A stretch of 64,000 nt of DNA from Flaveria trinervia (GCA_025506515.1 CM046447.1:92939910-93003909); one strand, 5' to 3'; shown: positions 33,210-45,806, numbered from the stretch's first letter. Notes: generated from the sequence alone by a model not told the origin. Translations and numbers: made by a program.

Positions 33210-34650
33210 AAGTAGAGGATATTCTGTGGTTCGTCATTTTCTAGAGGTGTTTTCCAGAGGATCTGCCTGGACTACCACCTCACCGCCAAGTTGAATTTCA
33301 GATCGATTTGACTCCTGTAGCTGCTCCGATAGCGAGAGCACCTTAGCAGTTAGCACCGAAAAAACTGCAAGAACTATCAACACAACTTCAGGAGCTGTTG
33401 GATAAAGGGTTATTCAACCGAGCTCATCACCATAGGAGCACCTGTTCTCCTTGTGAAGAAGAAAGATGGCACATTCCGAATGTGCATCGCTACAGGAAGT
33501 TTCACAAAGTCAGAGTCAGAATCGATACCCGTTACCTCGTATTGACGACCTGTTTGATCAGCTTCAGGGATCAAGCCATTATTCGAAGATTGATTTGAGA
33601 TCTGGTTGTCATCAACTAAGAGTTCGAGAAGAGGATATTTCCAAAACCGTGTTCCGTACTCGTTATGGTAATTATGAGTTCTTGGTCATGCCTTTTGGTT
33701 GACTAATGCACCTGCTGTGTTCATGGACCTCATGAACCATGTGTGCAAACCCTATCTCGATAAGTTCGTCATTATGTTATCGATGATATACTGATATATT
33801 CTAGGACCAATGAGGATCATGAAGAGCACTTACCAATGATCTTAGAACTATTGAGGAATGAGCAGTTGTATGCCAAATCTCTAAGTGTGACTTTTGGATA
33901 CGAGAAGTGCAATTTCTAGGTCATATTGTTTATGAGAAAGGGATACATGTTGATCCTGCCAAGATTGAGGCGATAAAGAATTGGACTGCACCCAAAACGC
34001 CAAGCGAGGTAAGACAATTTCTGGGATTAGCATGATATTACCGACGATTCATAGAGGGATTTTCTAAGATCGCACAACCTCTCACGGCCTTGACTCACAG
34101 AGGAACGACATACAAATGGAGTGAAAGCCAGAATCGGCTTTTCAATTGTTAAAACAGAAACGCTGTAGTGCCCCAATATTGCCCCTGCCAGAGGGAACGG
34201 ATGATTTCGTGGTGTATTGTGATGCATCCATTCAAGGATTGGGTTGTGTCTTGATGCAACGAGAAAAGGTGATAGCCTACGCCTCAAGACAACTAAAGGT
34301 TCCCGAGAAGAACTATACCACCCATGACTTAGAATTGGGTGCAGTGGTGTTTGCCTTCAAGATTTGGAGACATTACTTGTACGGTACCAAGTGCACTATC
34401 TACACCGATCACAAGAGTCTTCAATATATATTCAAGCAAAAGGGGTTAAATATGATACAACGACGTTGGGTGGAGCTACTAAATGACTATGATTGCTTTA
34501 TCAGGTATCATCCGGGAAAGGCGAATGTGGTTGCTGATGCCTTAAGCTGAAAGGAAACAGCTAAACCCAGACGGGTGCGAGCTTTACAGCTTACTATCAG
34601 TACCCAACTACCCGAACAAGTTAAGGAGGCACAGATAGAAGCCTTATAAG
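33210..34650 (+). pseudogene. pol: Reverse transcriptase and RNase H of C unit 3 (broken)
   Basis: The RT palm is readable in pieces (33466-33702, then FIDD region near 33775). One-base losses occur near 33225, 33410, 33436, 33518, 33698, 33777, 33878 and 34130, each in a short run that unit 2 keeps at full length. RNase H at 34146-34550 is intact (YCDASIQGLGC, HDLELG, YTDHKSLQ), whereas unit 2 is broken there. The shared TGA lies at 34032. Confidence 0.86.
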
Positions 34651-34681
34651 CAGAAAATGTTGGTTCTGAGTCGTTAAGAGG

Positions 34682-36020
34682 ATGGATAAACAACTAGTTG
34701 TGAAGGAGGATGGAATTCGGTACTTCATGGATAGACTTTGGGTGCCTGTCTATGGAAATCTAAGGGATGTGGTTATGAGTGAGGCACAAAAATCTAAGTA
34801 TTCTATACATCCTGGATCCGACAAGATGCACCATGACCTAAAGGCGCACTACTGGTGGCCTAACATGAAGGCGGATGTAGCTACGTATGTGAGTAAGTGT
34901 TTGACCTGCTCAAAAGTAAAGGTGGAATACCAAAAACCATCCGGACTGTTGCAACAACCTGAGATACCAATGTGGAAATGGGAACGAATATCCATGGATT
35001 TTATTACCAAGTTACCCCGGACTAATACCGGTTATGACACGATGTGGTTATTGTGGACCGATTGACAAAGTCTGCTCATTTCCTTGCAATTAAGGAAACT
35101 AGCAAGATAGAGAAATTAACTCGACTGTACCTTAAGAGATCGTTTTGAGACACGGTGTACCGATCTCAATTATTTCTGACCGTGACGCTCGTTTCATGTC
35201 ACACTTCTGGCAATCACTGCAGAAATCTCTGGGTACACGATTGGATATGAGTACTTCTATCATCCACAGACGGATGGCCAGAGTGAGCGTACCATACTAA
35301 TGTTGGAGGATATGCTACGTGCTTGTTGATTGACTTTGTGAATAACTGGGAAATATACCTACCATTGGTGGAGTTTTCTTATAACAACAATTATCATACT
35401 AGCATACAGGTAGCACCTTTCAAGGCGCGGTATGGGAGAAAATGTAGATCACTAGTTTGCTGGGCAGAAATTGGTGATAGTCAACTGACGGGTCCCGAGT
35501 TGATTCATGAGACAACCGAGAAGATTGTGCGGATACGAAACCATATGGCTGTAACACGAGACGGACAAAAGAGTTATGCTGACATGAGACGGAAACCTTT
35601 AGAGTTTCAGGTTGGTGACAAGGTTTTATTGAAGCTTTCACCATGGAAGGGCGTAGTTCGGTTTGTCAAACGAAGAAAGCTAAATCCGAGGTACGTCGGA
35701 CCATTTGAAATAATGGAAAGAATAGGTCCAGTGGTCTAACGACTAGCCCTACCTGATTCGCTAAGTGGAATCCACGATGTATTTCACGTGTCAAACCTAA
35801 AGAAGTGCCTAACTGATGAAACATTGGTCATACCACTAGAAGAAGTTCAAGTGGATGAACAATTACGCTTTATTGAAGAACCAGTCGAGGTGATGGACCG
35901 TGAGGTGAAAACACTTAAGCAAAGCAAGATACCCATATTCAAAATCCGTTGGAATTCGCGACATGGACCGAATTCACGTGGGAACGAGAAGATCAAATGA
36001 AGCTTAAGTACCCTTAACTA
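34682..36020 (+). pseudogene. int: Integrase and chromodomain-like tail of C unit 3 (broken)
   Basis: Frame 34682-35065 includes the finger (first His is Gln, as in unit 2) and MDFITKLP. One-base losses near 35047, 35132 and 35258 break the core. Frame 35323-35739 restores the segment damaged in unit 2 (FSYNNNYHTS, CWAEIGDSQL) up to a shared TAA at 35737. Frame 35788-36000 carries EEPVEVMDREVKTLKQSKIP, then shifts near 35969. It cannot be expressed as one protein. Confidence 0.85.
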
Positions 36021-36217
36021 TTCGAAAAGACGATGCTAGCAGACGAAGGTATTGGTTTAAATTTCGGGACGAAATTTTTTTCAACATGGGGATGATGTGA
36101 CAACTCATCCAAAACTCATTCGATTTCGGTTTCTGTGTGCCAATGCAGTAGACCAGTGATGGAACACTCACCATGTAACGCAATTTTCAGGACGGAATTC
36201 TTTCAACATGGGGTTAA

Positions 36218-38408
36218 TGTGACATCCGGTAATTTTACGTTACCAAACTCCGTTAGTTCCGTTAAGTCTTGCATACACGTGTCTTGAGCACACACTAGTT
36301 GTTGTTTAACGTCGGTGACCTAATAATAATTAATAATGTTAAATTAATGATAATTTAACTGATTATGTGGTCTTGTGTTATGTTTATGTGTTTACGCGAT
36401 TTAAATGTTCATTGTGGAAATTAATCGCGTAGCGTGGAAACGTGTGTATTAATTCGTATGTGTTGAGTTTTATAACAATAAAATATATAATTGTGACTAT
36501 GAGTTATATGTTAATAACTTAGTTAAAAACACTTTTAGAAAGGAGTTTAAAGTCTAATTTTTATAAAATACAAAACACAAGTGTTTAAATAGTAATTATG
36601 CAAAACTAAAAGAAATAAAACAACCCCAAACCCTAACCCCCACCCTTTGGCTGCGACATCTACCCCCCACACCACCACCATTGCGATTTCAACCAAGAGC
36701 AAGCAAGAAGACATTGGTTTTGGTCGATTACAAGGCATATAACAGGTTGGAATCACCAATTACAAGTTAACACATGTTTAAAGGTTAGAAATCTACATGT
36801 TTTTCGTGGTATTTGATGCTAGCCGAAACCCTAGGTAGAAATTGGTGAATTGGGTGTTGATTTGTGATTGCTTGATGATGTTATGTTGTTAGTGAGGTTA
36901 GATTGATGTTGGTTTACGTTGATTATGCAAAAAAACTATGTTTTTGACGTGTGGTTCATAGGTTACTGAGAGTATAACTTTATTTTGCATGAAAGGGTGA
37001 TTTGATCATGAATTGATGTTGTTGATGTGTTTACGATAATGATTAGGTGCTAGATTGTTGATATGAATGCTAGAAACCTTGGAATTGAAGTTGTAGTTCA
37101 TAGCTTATTGTGGTTGAATGTGTTGTTTGGATAGTATGAATGTTTAATTGGTTAATTATATGTTTTGGCCTGTTTATGAGAATTCATAGTTATGGGTCAT
37201 ATGAATACGTCATGCATGATTTGATCCTTGTATGATGCACTAGTTGTGTTATAGTTACACTGAGCATGCTAGTTGTTAGGGACTTGCATGAGTTGTATGA
37301 TGATCAAATATGGTATGATGACCTAGGTAGAACTTGGGTTGACAATGGGATGCACATGGATAATTGTATGATACTTTTGCATGTGAAGTTGTCACACATG
37401 GTTCAAACTATATTTCAACTAATAAGTCACTAACGGGTCAAACGGGTCAACTGGGTCACATGTGTGTTGTCTTTATTAAACCTTGAGTTCTTTAATTGTA
37501 GAGCACTTAGGGTTTCCTTAGAATTACTGTGTACGTGTACTTATGTACTTGTGTGTTCTAGGTAACCTCTGAAGGTTGTCTTTCCACTTGTCCTTGTCAA
37601 GTTAATCTTTAAGTATCCTTACGCGTATCAGGTGAGTTCATGCCCCACTCTTTATTTAATCTCTTTTGGGGGAGATAGCATACTGGCAATTTACAAACGC
37701 TTTATATATGTTTAAGTTGTGTATAATATTCATATAGTGCTGTTTACCTTGGAAAAGTCCTCACACTTTTGAATTATTAATATTGAATAACGGAGAAATT
37801 TAGGTAGTACTACTGGGTCTGACGAGCCCCACCTGTGTGACTCGAGGTCAACCAGGTGCAATTTGTCCTATTGAACATTGTCACGACCTGGTAAGTCGTG
37901 ACAGGAGGCAAGAACTTATCACAGTCAGCTTCAATTGCGAAATCACTATGAATTAATATTTGTTGTTAATAGATTAGATATCTGTTACAATACACTGCTT
38001 AGATATCAGAACTGTTAAATTGTTTATATTTGAACGCTAACTCTTGAACTCACCAACCATTGTGTTGAGGTTTTTAGTATGCTATTCTCAGGTCATTAAC
38101 TTCACTTGCCTTTAGGAGCACTGCATGGATTCATCATGCATTCTAAGACTCTATCTTAAAGACATCTTTGTTGGTTTTATTTATTAATGTTTACTCATTT
38201 GGGTTGGCGCATGTTTTGCATAGTATGCATTTATATACTTTGGGTTTCTTTACTTACAAAACGCTTCCGCATTGTTTTCAAGTTTAAACTTTGGTTGATT
38301 TTATTTTAACGTTGGCATATAGAGTCGTTCTGAGTAACTATTGACTATGATCCTGGTTTGTTCACACGACTCACGCTAACTCCGCATGTGGATTTTAAGG
38401 GTGTGACA
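36218..38408 (+). mobile_element. Family C LTR4 (outer 3' LTR), chimeric with a 390-bp deletion
   Basis: It is 2191 bp, ending GTGTGACA and followed by target duplication aagta. The first ~890 bp match LTR3 (for example CCGTTAAGTCTTGC). After a join near 37107 (TAGCTTA|TTGTGG) about 390 bp present in LTR2 are missing, and the rest matches LTR1 at diagnostic bases (GCTAGTTGTTAGG, GGTCAACTGGG). The join has a 3-bp overlap (TTA). Confidence 0.87.
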
Positions 38409-40338
38409 AAGTAGCCGCCCCGTGCCATCCTCAGCAACTATTACATGCTAACTGGAAACACATAAAAGTCAGCGTTGGTGAGTGAGTTCTAGTTTTAAAA
38501 TAAAACATACTTTACTTTCATTAAAACCATTCTTTTCTTTATTTCAAATCATACTATACTTTTGTACATAATCACGCATCGTACGTACACATAGATAATA
38601 ATATTATTATCTTCATCATTCGTTCGTTAACTTTCGTTCATTCATGGTACGCCAGTATCATTCACTTTCGTTCACTTTCATACATAACTTTCTTACTTTC
38701 ATTCGTACATTCATTACTTTCCGATGACATGTATAATACCCTGAACATTGTGTACGAAGCTGGTTACTGGGCCTGAGGTCTTTCATAGACCTTGAACATT
38801 GTGCACGAAGCTGACTCCGATACCTGGGGCAAGTACATTCACCAGTGATCTTTTCTCTTTCATTTTGGATCAATGCCATATGCTATACCCCGAACATTAT
38901 GCACAAAGCTAGTTACTGGGCCTGAGGTCTTTCATAGACCTTGAACATTATGCATGAAGCTGACTCCAGTACCTAGGGCAAACAAAAAGGATCCCATACA
39001 TATGGTCAAGCACAAGGATTGGACCCCAATGTGCATCCTTCTGGTGTAGCTAACCCGCACACAGTTGAGCTAACAACCTTTATTGGGTGTGAACCTCCAT
39101 ACATTTCTTGCAAGACTTTTATACTTTTATTCATTCATTAATGCATGCATTCTTTTATTACGTTCGTCTTTTCATTATATTTACCTTACATTACATAATA
39201 CTTTTCATTTCATTCATTAACATTCAACGTAAAGCCACAGGAAAATAACATACATAACAAGGAACATGAGCATACAAACATCACCATACAAGGCACCATC
39301 ATACATACCTAACATACATCAAACATGCCTATCACATCATTTATGACTTCAAAAAGTGAACTTACATAGCCCATGAGAACCTCCCAAGTCAAAACCTACA
39401 TTTACATTTTCCCCCAAGAATCAGAAAATATCTCTAAGTCTTAGGCGCATGGGCAGGCGCATGGAACACTTAGGCGCATGGGGAACTTTTAGGCGCATGA
39501 GCAACACTTAGTCTATTCTGGGCAATCCTAGGCATATGGGCACTATGCAGGCGCATGAGTGCATGAACTATCTAGGCGTATGAACACTTAGTCAATTTCA
39601 GCCTATGTCTAGGAGCATGGGTACTATTCGGGCGCATGAGGTTTTGGGCGCATGGGACACTTAGGTAGTTATTTCTGTTGGGCGCATGGGCCACTGTTTA
39701 GGTGCATGAGCATTCTAAATCATACTTAAACATCATAATTCAGTCCCCAAACATCCTATAACCTATTCTAAGCTTAAATCATACATTCTAAGCCTTAGAA
39801 ATACAACTATAACATCATCAAACACATACATAGCCCAAAATCAAACCCACCCATAAACACACGCACATACACACATACGGGTATAAAACCCAACTTTTAT
39901 AAAAAGTTCATTACATGCATTTCCAACCCCAAAGCAGTTTAAAACAAGTTAAAAGGGGGTTCTAGAACTTACCTTAGCTACCTTTGGTTATGACTTCTTC
40001 AAAATCCGTTTGCAAGTTGAGTTCAACCGCCTAGAAACCCACCAAAAACACATCCGAACACATACAAGCACACATAAGCATACACCTAAGGATAAAACCA
40101 GTTAAGAACATCTTAAAACCATGAATTATATCTCCTCCTTCCCGTTCTTCAAAAAACCCGAAAGCTTTCTGCTTCTCTCTCTAAAATCCGATGACAAGTG
40201 AAGTGTGTGACATATGGGCGACCATACCGCCTTTATTCACCAACTTTTAAAGATTTTTCTCCTTTTGACACTTTTAGTCCGTCTACTTGGGCTTTATTTT
40301 CTTTCTTTATTTGAATTTTAAAATAACCGCCTGTTATA
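38409..40338 (-). mobile_element. Solo LTR D (antisense, family A-like), part 2
   Basis: The first five bases are the aagta duplication made by the C insertion. The remainder, read antisense, follows the family A LTR: GCTGAGGATGGCACGG, an acceptor-like TTTCCAG, the GTTAGCTCAACTGTG block, the octamer array, a donor-like AAG|GTAAGTTCTAG (near 39972) and the start region. It ends TGTTATA in + orientation (family A would give TGTTACA), followed by gctaa. Confidence 0.88.
39440..39710 (-). repeat. Octamer array in LTR D (antisense)
   Basis: Repeated GGCGCATG (reverse of CATGCGCC) about every 20 bp, roughly a dozen copies including decayed ones (AGGCATATG, AGGCGTATG). Same family and position as the array in A. 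Confidence 0.82.
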
Positions 40339-40343
40339 GCTAA

Positions 40344-41667
40344 CCCGTTTCATGCTTTAACAATTTTAAAAGTGCACATAAGTGCCTTACTATAATTTTG
40401 TAGAATATAATCTGACTTCAACCGACCATAAGTTGATCATAACAAACTAAATTTCTGTAAAATCGGACTCCAATATTAATTTCATTGAATTACCTTTTTA
40501 ACGACAGTTTATACATCTTCAGACTCAATCAGACTCAACAATAGCCTTCACAAGATAAGTGCGCATTTCAGCACCTTATGTCTTGTGTTGCTTGTTTGAC
40601 CTATTTAAAATCTTTTCATAAAAATGATTCTGAATGAAAGTTGTCCGGGAGACTTTAAACTAGTTAAGTATAAAATTTTATAATTTTATGAAACCGTTTG
40701 CTATTTTTAAAACATGTTTAAACACATAAAAAACATTCTGTCCAGAATCTAAAATTGATACAATAATCTTTTTTCAATCTACCTTTTGCTTTTTAGCATT
40801 CTCTAAACGTCCTAATTTCTTGTAATGAATTCCAACCTCAAATTATTGTTTCTTTTTATCATTTAGGACATCACTTTTGACTCTTGACATCCAAGCTTTC
40901 TTATGTACTCTACAACCATCACTATACTTGTGAGTTTTCTATGTGAGTTCTCCATGCCCCTTTTTACTTTATTTCACACCTTTTGGGGTGAAACATATTA
41001 ACTTTATCAACTTAAACTTATAAACATCTTGATACTTGTAAATGCACATGCACTTCATCTTTAACTTTTTGTCATGGTTATTTATGTTATTGTAAGTCTT
41101 ATATGAGATATATATTTTATTTACAATCATTAACTTTTACTAGCCTGGCGACGTCTTAGATCTATGGGCCTGACAAGCCTATTTGGTGCTAAAGCCTATG
41201 TATTTTCGGCTCCTGATAACGTATGACTTGTTCATCATGGGAACCAAGTATACTTAGTCAATCATATAAACTTGTAATTAAGTCGAGGTTTAATTGTAGC
41301 TATATATGTTCTATAAACTTGCATAAATCATAACCATTGACTTGAATTGCTAATTGTAAATCTTTTTAAATATATGTATGTTTAACCATGGGAATTCACC
41401 AACTTTTGAATTTGACCCTTTATTTTTAACATGTTTCAGGTTTGATATTTGAGGATCTCTTTATGTTCATATAAGACTTGAACCTAGTTTAACTAAATAT
41501 TTTGTTTGCTTTGACTGAATCTGTTGTATTGTAATGATTTATTGTCTTGTATTGTTCTATGAAAAATGATATTTAATATTATTCCTACTAATTTAGTTCC
41601 ATGTGCTATGAATAATCGTTTTACATTCGTCCAAACTGATGATATTGTCGTCGGTCGGGGTGTGACA
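40344..41667 (+). mobile_element. 3' LTR of element B, part 2
   Basis: It resumes CCCGTTTCATGC, matching B2 from 42665. It carries the shared GTGAGTTC block with stem TTTCAC/GTGAAA (40942-41005), GGGCCTGACAAGCC near 41167, an acceptor-like TTTCAG (41434-41439) and the end TGTGACA. Confidence 0.88.
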
Positions 41668-42144
41668 CCTCGGCAGTCGGTAAGGAGGTGGGTGTAACAT
41701 CCGGCTTTTTTCAAACTAGAAACCCAAACCCGAACCCGTTTGAGTCAATCATGTAAATAAAATTCATTATATAGTCATTTTATTTATTTTTGTGTTCTAA
41801 AAAAAATAAATGTGTCACTTAATTAATTTAATTTAAATTCTATAAATTATAAAATAAATTTTATCAATGTTAAAAGGTTATTAATATCTATACTATTTTA
41901 AAATATTCAACTAAAATAAATAATCAAATTACAAGTTCTTGTGAGATTTATAAAGTTTATAAAGATTTAATAAAAAAGAAGTTGTAATTAGAGTCTTCAT
42001 AAATTTAGAGTTTAAATTGTAATTATTCTTTTATTTATTTAAATTATTTAATTTTATATTTATTTCAAATTCTAATCATAACCCCATTTTAAAAGACTCG
42101 TAAATAATCATTAACATCATTCATAACCTCCTCCTAACCTCAAC

Positions 42145-42151
42145 TATAAAA
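42145..42151 (+). promoter_or_regulatory. Probable TATA box of B2
   Basis: TATAAAA, in the same context as 12305-12311. Confidence 0.55.
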
Positions 42152-43663
42152 GTAAGGTTTAAGCCTCACTTTTCATTTGCTCATTCTTTAAAAATCTTAC
42201 TAACAAACATTTCTTTCATCCTTTGGTTTTGATCATTTCAAAAAAAAATTCACAATTAATTTCAAGAAGTTTCAAATACTAAGGTAACCTTATATTACTT
42301 TTATATTATGCATTTCTATAATGATTCAATCATCATAACATCCAATTGTTCTCATGACTTTATTTGCTTACTTTTATTCTTTCTTCTACTATATCTCTTT
42401 TAATTTTAATCATTATTATTTGATCATTAACCTTATAACATTCACTAACCTTATAACAATCACTAATATTTCTAAATCAAGCTAAGAAACGTGCTAACGT
42501 AAACAAAGAATCTCATTTGCATATGGACGGCCATGTCGTCGCATTCGGTTATTCCACAAGATTATTTCTCTGAATGATGGCTATGCAAAACTCTTGAAAT
42601 ATTTTTTTATATAACTCAAATGAAGTCCAATATATCATATATCGACATAATAAATTTGTTCTAACCCGTTTCATGCTTTAGCAATTTTAAAAGTACACAT
42701 AAGTGCCTTACTATAATTTTGGCAGAATATAATCTTATTTCAACTGTCTATAACTTGGTCATAACTAATTAAATTTGAGTAAAATATGATTCCAATATTA
42801 ATTTCATAGAATAAACTTTTCAACGATAGTTTATACGTCTTCAAACTCAATCGGACGACTCAACAATAGCCTTTACAAGATAAGTGCGCATTTCAGTACC
42901 TTCTGTCTTGTGCTGCTTCTTTGACCTATTTACGGATATTTTTATAAAATTATTTCTGAATGAAAGTTATCCAGGAGACTTTGATCTAGTCAAATGAGTC
43001 AAATGTAAAATTTTATAATTTTATGAAACCGTTTGTTATTTTAAAAACCTGTTCAAACACGTACCAAACATTATGTCCAGAATCTAAAATTGGTACAATA
43101 ATCGTTTTTCAATCTACCTTTCGCTTATTGGCATTCCCAAATGTCCTTACTTCTTGTAATGAATTTCAACATCAAGTTATTGTTTCTTTTTATCATTTAG
43201 GACACCACATTTGACTCTTGAACACTACAACCATTATTATTATTGTGAGTTTTCTATGTGAGTTCTCCATGGCCGTTTTTACTTTATTGGATGAAACATA
43301 TTAACGTATAGACTTGTAAACATCTTGATACTTTTAAATGCACATGCAATTCATCTTTACTTTTGTCATGGTTATTTGTAATATTATGAGTCTTATATGA
43401 TAAACATTATATGTTGACCATCATTAACTATTGCTATCCTGGCGACATCATAGATCTATGGGCCTGACAAGCCTATTTGGTGCTAAAACCGAGGTTATTG
43501 CCGGCTCCTGATGACGTATGCTTGTTCATCATGGGAACCAAGCACACTTAGTTAATCGTTATAAACTTGTAATTGATATCTTGGTCAAGATTTGATTGTA
43601 GCTATATGTTATCTATAAACTTGTTTTATTTGTAACCATTGATATGAATTGCTACTTGTAAAC

Positions 43664-43838
43664 TTATATATATATATATGTATATAATGTATATAATATA
43701 TATATGTATATAATATATATATGTATATATAATATATATATATATATGTATATATATTATATTATATAATATATATATATATTATATTATATAATATATA
43801 TATATATATTATATAATATATATATATATATTTTATAC

Positions 43839-43910
<72 letters not shown>

Positions 43911-43924
43911 TATATATTTTATAC

Positions 43925-43996
<72 letters not shown>
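43664..43996. repeat. TA microsatellite with palindromic edges inside B2
   Basis: About 330 bp of TA-rich repeats with a repeated TTTTATACATATACAT unit at about 43831 and 43917. The flanks are inverted: ACTTGTAAACTTATAT on the left and ATATAAGTTTACAAGT on the right. The other B LTRs have only a few bases here. Confidence 0.85.
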
Positions 43997-43997
<1 letters not shown>

Positions 43998-44509
43998 TTT
44001 ACAAGTATGTATGCATAACTCATGGAAACTCACCAACTTTCAAAGTTGACAATTTATTTTTAAGTGTTTCAGGATTGCTACTTGAGGAATTCTTCTTGCT
44101 CATATAGGACTTGGACTTAGTTTAACTAAATATCTTATGTTGTTGTTTATATCTTTATTGTATTGTAATGATTTGATTGTCTAGTATTATTCAATAAAAA
44201 TGACATTTAATAGTATTTTAACTTATTTAATTGCATGAGCTATAAACAATCGTTTTACATTTGTCTGCCTTGATGATTCCGCCATCGATCAGGGTGTGAC
44301 AGTGGGGGATACTTGAGACGACTATAAAGTGTTGATGGGTGGAATGGTAAAAGGATTTTAATATTTGAAGTGATTATTTAATTAGAGAACTAAAGTTTTA
44401 TATTTAAGGTTGTTTGATTTTTTGATTAAATAATTAATATAGTGGTAATTGGTAAAAGAAAAAAATAGATTAACAAATATATATTATACAAAAACTAAAT
44501 TAAAAAATA

Positions 44510-44690
44510 ATTCGAGCAAAACCGAGCGAGCGTCGAGCGAGCGTACTTTTGCTCGTGCTCGGTTTGATTTCAAACCGAACCGAGCTCGGTTCGTTTACAA
44601 CTGAGTCAAAATTCGAACGAGCAAAATTCCAAATTTTTTCAAACGAGTTCGAGCAAGTTTCGAACGAGTTCGGGTAAGTTTCAAGCGTTG
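44510..44690. repeat. GAGC/GCTCG-rich dispersed repeat
   Basis: Dense words GAGCGAGCG, GCTCGTGCTCGG, CCGAACCGAGCTCGGTTCG and GAACGAGTTCG form imperfect inverted repeats. This style of sequence is common and dispersed in plant genomes, probably DNA-transposon derived. No coding signal. The rest of 44307-44800 holds nothing I recognise. Confidence 0.5.
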
Positions 44691-44802
44691 AGGAGCATAC
44701 ATTCATTACTTTTCGTGTGCAGTTAAGTTGCGTCAATATAGGGTTTGGGCCCCTAGAAAATAGGACCCTATTTTTTTTCTATGAATTAAAATAGGTAGAC
44801 CT

Positions 44803-45205
44803 CTTTCAATTATTTGGGCGTCGATTTGGATTTTAGGATAGTTCCTCGGCCGATTACCATTCATTTTAAGTTTTTAATTCAAGGATGCTCAAATCTTATC
44901 ACCTTTTTAATTAAAAAGAGCTCAAGAATACTATAGCTAAGACAAATTGCAAGTGATATATGAAAAATAAAATAAACTGGTATTTAACCACATGCGTTAC
45001 GATAGTAGAGTAAAATTATTTGAACGTTGATTTGGATTTTGGGATTATTCCTTGGCCGATTACCATTCAAATTAAGTTTTTAATTCAAGGATATTCAAAT
45101 CTTATCACCTTTTTAATTAAAAAGAGCTCAAGAAAATTATAACTTAAGACAATTTGCAAGTGATATATGGAAAATGAAATAAACTAGTATTTAACTCCAC
45201 GTTAT
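44803..45205. repeat. Local direct repeat X, copies 1 and 2
   Basis: Two ~180-bp copies starting about 44803 and 45016 share GATTTGGATTTT, GGCCGATTACCATTCA, ATCTTATCACCTTTTT and AAAAAGAGCTCAAGAA. A third copy lies at about 47540-47700. No reading frame is conserved between copies. Confidence 0.8.
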
Positions 45206-45620
45206 GTGGTGGGGACGTAAAACTCGTGTCAAATAACATTAATGTCACACCGTCGCTAGCGACCAGCGACACCATACGTAAAAACTTGCATGGCGACGTG
45301 TTAATGTATATGAATTAGAACGAAGTGTATTATACAACACAATTGTAAAACATAAAAATAGATGTAATCATGTTAAACCGCATACACATGTGCCTGTATG
45401 TTAATTTAAAAATTTTAGATCAAAACGTAAAAGAAAAAAAATATTAAAGAAGAAAAATATATGAGATCAAAGTTAAAAATGAGAATTAAATATAAAAGGA
45501 AACAGGGTTAGAAAAGAAAAAGTAAAAAAGAAAAACAAAATGATGTACAGTCTATAAAATATAATATACAAACCTCAATATATAAGTAAGTTGATAATTA
45601 GTATTATATAAAAAAGTATC
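45206..45620. other. AT-rich spacer without genes
   Basis: I see no gene. It includes a 12-bp palindrome GTCGCTAGCGAC at 45252-45263 in an otherwise AT-rich stretch. Confidence 0.5.
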
Positions 45621-45759
45621 ACTTGAAGCAGGATCATATTTATTGCTTAAAACAACCATCATAACGTATTCCATTTGGCATAATGTTATAAAAATAAAGA
45701 ACCATGCCGCTAATACAAGTTTTATATCTTTTTTATTAACTACACTAGACAACCCTAAT

Positions 45760-45760
<1 letters not shown>
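45621..45760. repeat. Local direct repeat Y, copy 1
   Basis: About 140 bp (AACAACCATCATAACGTATT, CATTTGGCATAATG, ACACTAGACAACCCTAATT). It recurs at 46510-46652 (copy 2) and in a more diverged form at 47725-47850. Copies 1 and 2 each end at a TA microsatellite. Confidence 0.82.

Positions 45761-45806
<46 letters not shown>

Larger units (their letters stand above)
13032..38408 (+). mobile_element. Family C tandem array: four LTRs and three internal regions
   Basis: The order is LTR1 - internal 1 - LTR2 - internal 2 - LTR3 - internal 3 - LTR4, all on the + strand. Only the outer ends carry a target duplication (aagta at 13027-13031 and 38409-38413), so the array occupies a single insertion site. 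LTR starts lie 7522, 7842 and 7822 bp apart. Units 2 and 3 are almost identical. It arose by unequal LTR-LTR recombination or is partly an assembly duplication. Confidence 0.88.
41693..44301 (+). mobile_element. B2 solo LTR (family B)
   Basis: It runs from TGTAACATCC to TGTGACA, 2609 bp, with 5-bp duplications gtggg at 41688-41692 and 44302-44306 and no internal region. It is the uninterrupted reference for locating D and the DNA transposon in the B 3' LTR. Its hairpin in the shared block is reduced (43258-43295), and it has gained a ~330-bp TA expansion. It lies 25 bp after the B element. Confidence 0.92.

Noticed and set aside
43833..44036. Tyr-Ile repeat reading frame
   Set aside because: It is a translation of a TA microsatellite, as are similar frames at 45643-45864, 46573-46866 and 47409-47600.
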